Positions 8,079-11,987 of a stretch of DNA of 11,987 bases are shown one piece after another. The position numbers and the translations under genes were made by a program. Each line of letters starts with the position of its first letter. Positions within the stretch are counted from its first letter, which is position 1. This stretch comes from an uncultured Clostridia bacterium (GTDB lineage Bacteria; Bacillota; Clostridia; Lachnospirales; Lachnospiraceae), in assembly GCA_946614685.1 (NCBI GenBank), contig CAMOHF010000008.1:1-11987 (forward strand), written 5' to 3'. Under the pieces are notes generated by a model that saw only the letters and a program-made list of their open reading frames with translations, made no database searches and was not told where the DNA came from.

Positions 8079-8921
8079 CTACTCCTCTAACTGCAGAATC
8101 GCTTCCTTGCCGCTTGTGTTCTTCACGGAAAGCTTCAGTCCGTGGATGTCTTTCGCCACGGATTCCGAAACCGAGAAAAGAAGCACAACCTCCTCGCGAT
8201 CACTGGGTTCGATGGTATTCTGATAAGTGTATAAATCATCGATCAGGATGGTCAGCATCGCTTTCGCTCGCTTGTTGTCATTGATAATGATATGGTAATC
8301 CATATCCTGACTGTAGAAATCCACATCCTGCATCTCGTTGGTCTTGTTCTCGATGTCAAATTTCAGGACAAGAAGCTTGTGGCCTGTCGGTGCCTGAATC
8401 TCGATAAACATGCCGTCCTGATCATAGGAGGGATAGCTGTCAAGTACCATGTAATACGCATAGGTGACAGATACTTTATCCTCGCCGATCAGCTGTGCGA
8501 TGTCGTAATCCTTGCTCTCGGTCGCCGCAACGGGTGATACACTCTCCTCATTGCCGGAATCTCCCGTCACCACCTTCGGATCCGCTGCGCTCTTGCCGCT
8601 TCCGGAACCCTCCTTGCCGGTCTTGCCGCCGGAAGGTGTCTCCGTCGTCGCCTGCGCTTCCGTGGTGGGAGCCTCCGTCGTAACTTCGGTCGTCGGCGCT
8701 TCGGTCGTAGCATCCGTGGAAGCCACTGTCGTAGCATCCGTCGGTGACGCCGCATCGGGATCGTACTTCACATCCTGCAATTTGTTGTATTTCATGAGTC
8801 GCTCAGCGGCGTACTCAGCGATAAGATAATTCTCCTCGTCCGTCAACTCAATGACCTTCTCGCATCCGCTCATGGCGAGCATCGCAAGCACGAGAAATCC
8901 GATCGCAATTCTCTTCTTCAT
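8079..8921 (-). CDS. Predicted lipoprotein with Thr/Glu/Pro-rich linker and C-terminal beta-rich domain
   Basis: Probably a membrane-anchored surface protein. A short basic start, hydrophobic core and MSGC lipobox predict cleavage before Cys20 (signal peptidase II). Residues about 21-53 form a charged helical stretch. Residues 58-113 are a low-complexity linker with repeats of TTEAPTTE followed by a Gly/Ser/Lys-rich part. Residues about 145-275 look like an Ig-like or DUF4352-like beta domain, with the segment LLVLKFDIENKT and late LFSVSESV and LSVKNTSG strands. That domain call is by general resemblance only, and the function is unknown. GGAGG lies 4 nt before the ATG. A good promoter sits in the gap after the sensor-kinase gene, and cheV follows after 12 nt, hinting at a shared transcript and perhaps a surface-sensing role. 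Confidence 0.8.
   Translation of the reverse strand: MKKRIAIGFLVLAMLAMSGCEKVIELTDEENYLIAEYAAERLMKYNKLQDVKYDPDAASPTDATTVASTDATTEAPTTEVTTEAPTTEAQATTETPSGGKTGKEGSGSGKSAADPKVVTGDSGNEESVSPVAATESKDYDIAQLIGEDKVSVTYAYYMVLDSYPSYDQDGMFIEIQAPTGHKLLVLKFDIENKTNEMQDVDFYSQDMDYHIIINDNKRAKAMLTILIDDLYTYQNTIEPSDREEVVLLFSVSESVAKDIHGLKLSVKNTSGKEAILQLEE
8634..8741 (-). repeat. Imperfect repeats encoding the TTEAPTTE linker of the lipoprotein
   Basis: This stretch encodes residues 61-96 of the lipoprotein. TTEAPTTEVT (72-81) is followed directly by TTEAPTTEAQ (82-91 in register), a 30-nt unit in tandem. The related TDATT unit occurs at 61-65 and 69-73. At the DNA level GTCGTAGCATCCGT (+ strand) occurs twice. Such linkers can vary in length between strains. 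Confidence 0.6.
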
Positions 8922-8953
8922 ACTGCCTCCGTTATGTCACAAATACACTGATA

Positions 8954-8982
8954 ATTCTACCACTAATCAGGCTGTTCATCAA
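8954..8982 (-). promoter_or_regulatory. Sigma-A type promoter for the lipoprotein-cheV unit
   Basis: On the - strand TTGATG (8977-8982) and TAGAAT (8954-8959) are separated by exactly 17 nt. The -10 is preceded by TGG, giving a TGn extension. The hexamers match consensus at 4/6 and 5/6. The expected start near 8947 leaves a leader of about 26 nt with the GGAGG site. The -35 lies in the last codons of the sensor kinase gene. Confidence 0.62.
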
Positions 8983-10447
8983 GCACATTTGTGTCCAAAT
9001 CAAAGTAAAAGCAGACACCGGAATCCATATTGTACACGCCGTAAGACTTGCCGTGTGACTCCATGGTAGCGGCCACGATGGAGAGTCCGATTCCGTTTCC
9101 TCCGTACTCTCTGGTTCGGGCTTTATCCGCCTTGTAGAACTTGATAAACAGATTGTCGATATCTTCGTCTTTGATCAGATCTCCGTCGTTGTATACGTTG
9201 ACGCGTACGTCCTGCTCGCGCCGTTCAAACCACACGCGGATCCTGCCGCCCTTCTTTACGTAATGGATCGCATTGGTGAGGTAATTTCCGAGCACCTCTT
9301 CGATCATAAACTCATCCGCCCAGACAAACACCGGATTTTCTTCCTCATAGATCAGCGTCGCCCCCGCTTCCTCCATCAGAATCTTCTGGGAATTTAAGAC
9401 GTCACGCACAAAGCCGGTCAGCTCAAATCTTTCGATCACGGGCTTATTGGCGCCGAATTCGATTTCATTTAAGGAGAGCAATTTCTGCACCATCAGGTTC
9501 ATCTTGCCCGCCTCATCGATGATCACATCCGTATAGTAATCCCTGTTTTCGGGATCATCATCCATATTTTCCTTAAGGCCTTCGGCATATCCCTGGATCA
9601 GCGCAATGGGCGTTTTAAGCTCATGCGATACGTGGGACAGAAACTCCCGGCGCATATCGTCAAGTTCCTCTTTTTTCGCGATATCCTTCTCGAGTTCCAG
9701 ATTCGCCGACTTTAATTCGCTGATGGTCTTCTCGAGTTTTTTCGACATCTCGTTCATATACCCGCCGAGTTCTCCGATCTCGTCCTGCGTGGTCACGGGC
9801 ACTTTGACATCGAACTCCAGATTGGTCATACGCCTGGCCGCACGGGACAGACGCTTGATCGGATTTGCGATCAGGTTGGACAAGATCAGCATAAAGCCCG
9901 AACCGATCAGGATCAGTCCGACGGCGACATAGATAAATACCCTTGTTACGACCTGCATGGTAAGTTCAAGACGCTCCACCGGCGTACGCAGGATGATCCT
10001 GTCACCGTTATCAAGTGTTCCCACCAGGTCGTAGTAGCTGGCACCCAGGATATCGTCCTTGTGCTTTCCTACGGTAAAACTTCCCGGCACATCACTGCCC
10101 TTGCTTTCCGTTCGTTCGAGAGAGCCGAGCATGGCGTTCATACTCTGCATCATCTGTCCCTCGTCGCGGATGGTCGTATATATATTTCCGTTATCTTCGC
10201 TGAACACAAAGATCACGGCACCGAGCGGATTCTTCACGCGTCCGATCAGTCCCTCTCCGCTTTCCCCGGCATCTTCATCCGAGAATAGCTCATTGCAGGA
10301 TTCAAATGTCGTTTTGAGATTGGCCTTGATATTATAGACAAAAACCACGCTGATCACATAGTTGCAAATGATCCATGAGATTGCCATGATAAACACGGAA
10401 AAGCTTACTACCATCAGCGTGATTTTGGTACGAATGGAATTCTTCAT
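8963..10447 (-). CDS. HAMP-domain sensor histidine kinase, partner of the adjacent OmpR-type regulator
   Basis: Membrane sensor kinase that should autophosphorylate and pass phosphate to the regulator encoded 9 nt upstream. Order: TM1 (about 9-35), extracytoplasmic sensor domain (about 36-165) with an acidic, Gly-rich stretch, TM2 (about 168-191), HAMP (about 190-243), a coiled linker, and HisKA with the H-box SHELKTP and phospho-acceptor His275. The ATPase domain has N-box NYLTNAIHYV; a G1 box reading NDGDLI from Asn420, a variant seen in VanS-like kinases; and an intact G2 box, GNGIGL (450-455). The length of 494 is ordinary. The best Shine-Dalgarno candidate is GAGG in the last codons of the regulator, about 14 nt from the ATG, so translation is probably coupled. 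An in-frame TAG just upstream rules out an earlier start. The ligand is unknown; VanS- or BaeS-like envelope sensing is only a guess. Confidence 0.93.
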   Translation of the reverse strand: MKNSIRTKITLMVVSFSVFIMAISWIICNYVISVVFVYNIKANLKTTFESCNELFSDEDAGESGEGLIGRVKNPLGAVIFVFSEDNGNIYTTIRDEGQMMQSMNAMLGSLERTESKGSDVPGSFTVGKHKDDILGASYYDLVGTLDNGDRIILRTPVERLELTMQVVTRVFIYVAVGLILIGSGFMLILSNLIANPIKRLSRAARRMTNLEFDVKVPVTTQDEIGELGGYMNEMSKKLEKTISELKSANLELEKDIAKKEELDDMRREFLSHVSHELKTPIALIQGYAEGLKENMDDDPENRDYYTDVIIDEAGKMNLMVQKLLSLNEIEFGANKPVIERFELTGFVRDVLNSQKILMEEAGATLIYEEENPVFVWADEFMIEEVLGNYLTNAIHYVKKGGRIRVWFERREQDVRVNVYNDGDLIKDEDIDNLFIKFYKADKARTREYGGNGIGLSIVAATMESHGKSYGVYNMDSGVCFYFDLDTNVLDEQPD

Positions 10448-10456
10448 ACGATGAAA

Positions 10457-11125
10457 CTATACCTCGAATTTGTAGCCCATCCCCCAGATGGTCTTAATGT
10501 AATCGCCGCAGTCTCCGAGTTTTGAACGGAGCTTCTTGACATGTGTGTCTATGGTTCTGGCATCTCCGAAATAATCGTAATCCCAGACATTGTTCAATAT
10601 CTTCTCACGGGAAAGCGCCACACCGGTATTGAGCATAAAGTAAGTAAGCAGTTCGAATTCCTTGTAGGAAAGCTCGATGCTCTTGCCCTGTACTCTGACC
10701 ACATGCGCGTTTCTGTCGCACTCGATCTCGCCGACCACCAGTTTCTCATCCTTCTCGCTGCTGCGTCTTAAGACCGCCTCCACTCTCGCCACGAGGATCC
10801 TCGGTGAGAAGGGCTTGGTAACATACTCGTCCACACCGAGTTCAAAGCCCTTCAACTCATCCCGCTCGTCGCTTTTGGCGGTCAGCATGATGATGGGCAC
10901 GTTGGACTCCTTGCGGATCTCCTGTGCCACGCCGTAACCGTCAAGTTTCGGCATCATGACATCCAGGATCACCAAGCCGATGCCCTTGGTCTCGAAAAAG
11001 GTAGCACACGCCTCCTCGCCGTCGGCCGCTTCCAGTACCTGATAGCCCGCCTTGGTCAGGAAGTCCCGCACCAGTTTTCGCATACGACTCTCGTCATCCA
11101 CTACTAGAATTTTGATCTGATCCAT
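10457..11125 (-). CDS. OmpR/PhoB-family response regulator
   Basis: DNA-binding regulator controlled by the neighbouring sensor kinase. The receiver (about 4-118) has the acidic pair Asp10-Asp11, phospho-acceptor Asp55 in LDVMMPKLDG, Thr82 and Lys104 in VTKPF, so the phosphorylation site is complete. A winged-helix DNA-binding domain follows (about 127-222), with the LSYKEFELLTYFMLNTG segment, the recognition-helix region ARTIDTHVKKLRSKLG and the closing wing IKTIWGMGYKFEV. The length of 222 is typical. GGAGG lies 7 nt before the ATG. The stop codon is 9 nt from the kinase start, so they are cotranscribed. Target genes cannot be read from this window; the lipoprotein gene with its own promoter is one candidate by position. 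Confidence 0.95.
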   Translation of the reverse strand: MDQIKILVVDDESRMRKLVRDFLTKAGYQVLEAADGEEACATFFETKGIGLVILDVMMPKLDGYGVAQEIRKESNVPIIMLTAKSDERDELKGFELGVDEYVTKPFSPRILVARVEAVLRRSSEKDEKLVVGEIECDRNAHVVRVQGKSIELSYKEFELLTYFMLNTGVALSREKILNNVWDYDYFGDARTIDTHVKKLRSKLGDCGDYIKTIWGMGYKFEV

Positions 11126-11156
11126 ATGTATGCCTCCAAATAATGTCCTGTATCAG

Positions 11157-11165
11157 AGAATACCA
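11157..11165 (-). promoter_or_regulatory. Possible extended -10 promoter for the regulator/kinase pair
   Basis: In the 63-nt gap upstream of the regulator the - strand reads TGGTATTCT (TGn plus TATTCT, 4/6). A TTCACA hexamer lies upstream but the spacer is 20 nt, too long for a normal -35. Weak support only; the pair may instead be read from upstream. Confidence 0.28.
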
Positions 11166-11188
11166 CGAAACTATGTCGGTTCTGTGAA

Positions 11189-11788
11189 CTACTTCAAAAG
11201 CTGCTCTTCTCGCTCGTTTAGCTCCCGCTCTCTTTGGTTTAATTCTTCCTCCCAGGCGGAATACTTGTCGAGTACCTTGTTCTCTGTGTTGATATAGCCC
11301 ATGTTCTGGTTTGCGATCACGATAACAAACATGCCGATGATGATAGTAACCAAAGCTGCGATCACAATCATCAGCTTGGTATTAAGCGCCTTCAGGCGAC
11401 TTCTTGTCTCATCCGTCTTTTCATACTTCTCCCGAAGCATCACGTATTGCGGAGTATCTTCCGGAGGCGTCTTTTTATCCGTAAGCCGCGGGACCGGTAC
11501 GGGCGGTACGGCATCGGAGCCCTTTCTTGCCACCAATTCCTGCCTTAACTCCTGCAGGAACGAAAGTCCGATCGGCGTCACAAAAAACCTCTTGCTCACA
11601 AGACTTGAGTAGAGTTTTAGAAGATCGTCGGTATTATCCATATGCACACGGTTCCGTATCTTGGCGACATTCTCGAATTCCTTCCTCGCCCTGGCTGCAT
11701 CCGCACGCTTGGAAAAACGATATCCACTGACAATCTTGATGTCTGTCTCTTCATTTTGCGGGGTCTTATTCTCATCCATAAGGATCAC
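11189..11788 (-). CDS. Single-pass membrane protein of unknown function
   Basis: I do not recognise this protein. Visible parts: an N-terminal hydrophilic region with a basic helical stretch (about 23-90; SGYRFSKRADAARARKEF segment); a Pro-rich linker (about 94-113); a second helix rich in Arg and Lys (115-138); one TM helix (139-159); and a charged C-terminal tail (174-199) with heptad-like spacing (EEELNQRERELNEREE), probably a coiled coil. Positive charge before the TM suggests the N-terminus is inside and the tail outside. The start given is GTG with AAGGA 5 nt before it. An ATG three codons in (11779) is preceded by AAGACGGTGATC, 10 of 12 matches to the extended anti-Shine-Dalgarno complement, so a 196-residue product is at least as likely. 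It precedes the two-component pair by 63 nt. Confidence 0.75.
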   Translation of the reverse strand: MILMDENKTPQNEETDIKIVSGYRFSKRADAARARKEFENVAKIRNRVHMDNTDDLLKLYSSLVSKRFFVTPIGLSFLQELRQELVARKGSDAVPPVPVPRLTDKKTPPEDTPQYVMLREKYEKTDETRSRLKALNTKLMIVIAALVTIIIGMFVIVIANQNMGYINTENKVLDKYSAWEEELNQRERELNEREEQLLK

Positions 11789-11796
11789 CGTCTTCC

Positions 11797-11820
11797 TTAA
11801 AACAAATCAACAGGAGACAT
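11797..11820 (-). CDS. Putative 7-residue leader ORF inside the terminator hairpin
   Basis: ATG at 11820 opens MSPVDLF and stops with TAA at 11797-11799. AGGAGG (11826-11831) lies exactly 5 nt before this ATG, a better Shine-Dalgarno site than that of the following gene. The ORF runs through the 3' arm of the hairpin and its T-tract, and its stop is immediately followed by GGA of the next ribosome site. Because the GGAG is also part of the stem, chance is a real alternative. Confidence 0.25.
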   Translation of the reverse strand: MSPVDLF

Positions 11821-11835
11821 AACTGCCTCCTGTTG
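11799..11835 (-). terminator. Rho-independent terminator after the partial upstream gene
   Basis: A perfect 9-bp stem, CAACAGGAG (- strand, 11835-11827) with CTCCTGTTG (11816-11808), and a 10-base loop are followed by ATTTGTTTT. It lies 9 nt after the stop of the partial gene and ends about 11 nt before the GTG start of the membrane protein. Any transcript of that gene starting upstream must therefore read through it. Confidence 0.75.
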
Positions 11836-11843
11836 GATTCCGG

Positions 11844-11987
11844 TTAATTCGCATCTGTCGCAGTCGATGTTGCCGCACCCGTAGTGATCTTGATGTTGTT
11901 GGCATCGCAGATCTCCTTCAGTTTGGTCTCATAATCAGCCAAAGCGGTCTTCGCCTCGGTAACAAGAGTATTCGCCTGTGTCAGATA
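11844..11987 (-). CDS. C-terminal end of an unidentified protein (5' part beyond the window)
   Basis: An open frame enters from the window edge and ends at TAA (11844-11846), giving 47 residues. It starts YLTQANTLVTEAKTALADYE, a helical and possibly coiled-coil stretch, and ends in a Thr/Ala-rich tail (TTGAATSTATDAN). A terminator follows 9 nt later, which supports a real gene end. Too little is visible to name a family. A Thr/Ala tail after a helix is seen in some surface or secreted proteins, but that is only a suggestion. Confidence 0.7.
   Translation of the reverse strand, partial: YLTQANTLVTEAKTALADYETKLKEICDANNIKITTGAATSTATDAN

Noticed and set aside
8512..8829. + strand frame encoding a Val/Ser-rich repeat protein
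   Set aside because: It is the antisense reading of the lipoprotein's Thr/Glu/Pro repeat codons; the repetitive look comes from those repeats.
8963..10447. Second degenerate kinase, based on the G1 box NDGDLI
   Set aside because: His275 and the G2 box GNGIGL are intact, and Asn-type G1 boxes are known in VanS-like kinases, so it is most likely active.

Overview
This window looks like chromosomal DNA of a motile or chemosensory Clostridia member, most likely Lachnospiraceae. That placement is an inference from protein style, strong AGGAGG-type ribosome binding sites, a CheV adaptor, an uncharacterised membrane protein, and a tRNA without an encoded CCA. Base composition and codon use look even across the window. 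I see no insertion sequence, integrase, phage gene or CRISPR array.

Layout. A tRNA-Gly(GCC) 3' part and its terminator lie on the + strand at 1-88. Everything else is coding on the - strand and converges on that tRNA. In transcription order (right to left): the C-terminal end of an unidentified protein (11987-11844); a hairpin/terminator holding a 7-codon mini-ORF; a one-TM protein of unknown function (11788-11189); an OmpR-family response regulator (11125-10457) and its HAMP-type sensor kinase (10447-8963); a lipoprotein with a Thr/Glu/Pro linker (8921-8079); a CheV protein (8066-7149); an acetylornithine-type aminotransferase, ArgD (7070-5874); an M18 aminopeptidase (5842-4442); and a 1451-residue membrane hybrid sensor protein (4442-87). 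Gaps are short (63, 9, 41, 12, 78 and 31 nt, then a 1-nt overlap). There is no stretch over 300 nt without a gene.

How the genes may work together. The window is dominated by signal transduction. The regulator/kinase pair is a canonical two-component system with intact catalytic residues. A good sigma-70/A promoter (8954-8982) sits between it and the lipoprotein-cheV pair, so those two genes probably form their own unit. ArgD and the aminopeptidase are metabolic; the aminopeptidase has an extended -10 promoter overlapping the argD stop codon. The aminopeptidase is translationally coupled (TAATG) to the large hybrid.

The most notable gene is the hybrid. It has fourteen propeller-type repeats, a Y_Y_Y domain, a TM helix, and kinase, receiver and HPt modules. 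However, its kinase H-box carries Asn instead of the phospho-accepting His, its G2 box is damaged, and the receiver lacks the usual acidic pair, while the receiver Asp and the HPt His are kept. It looks like an intact, expressed pseudokinase sensor rather than a decayed gene.
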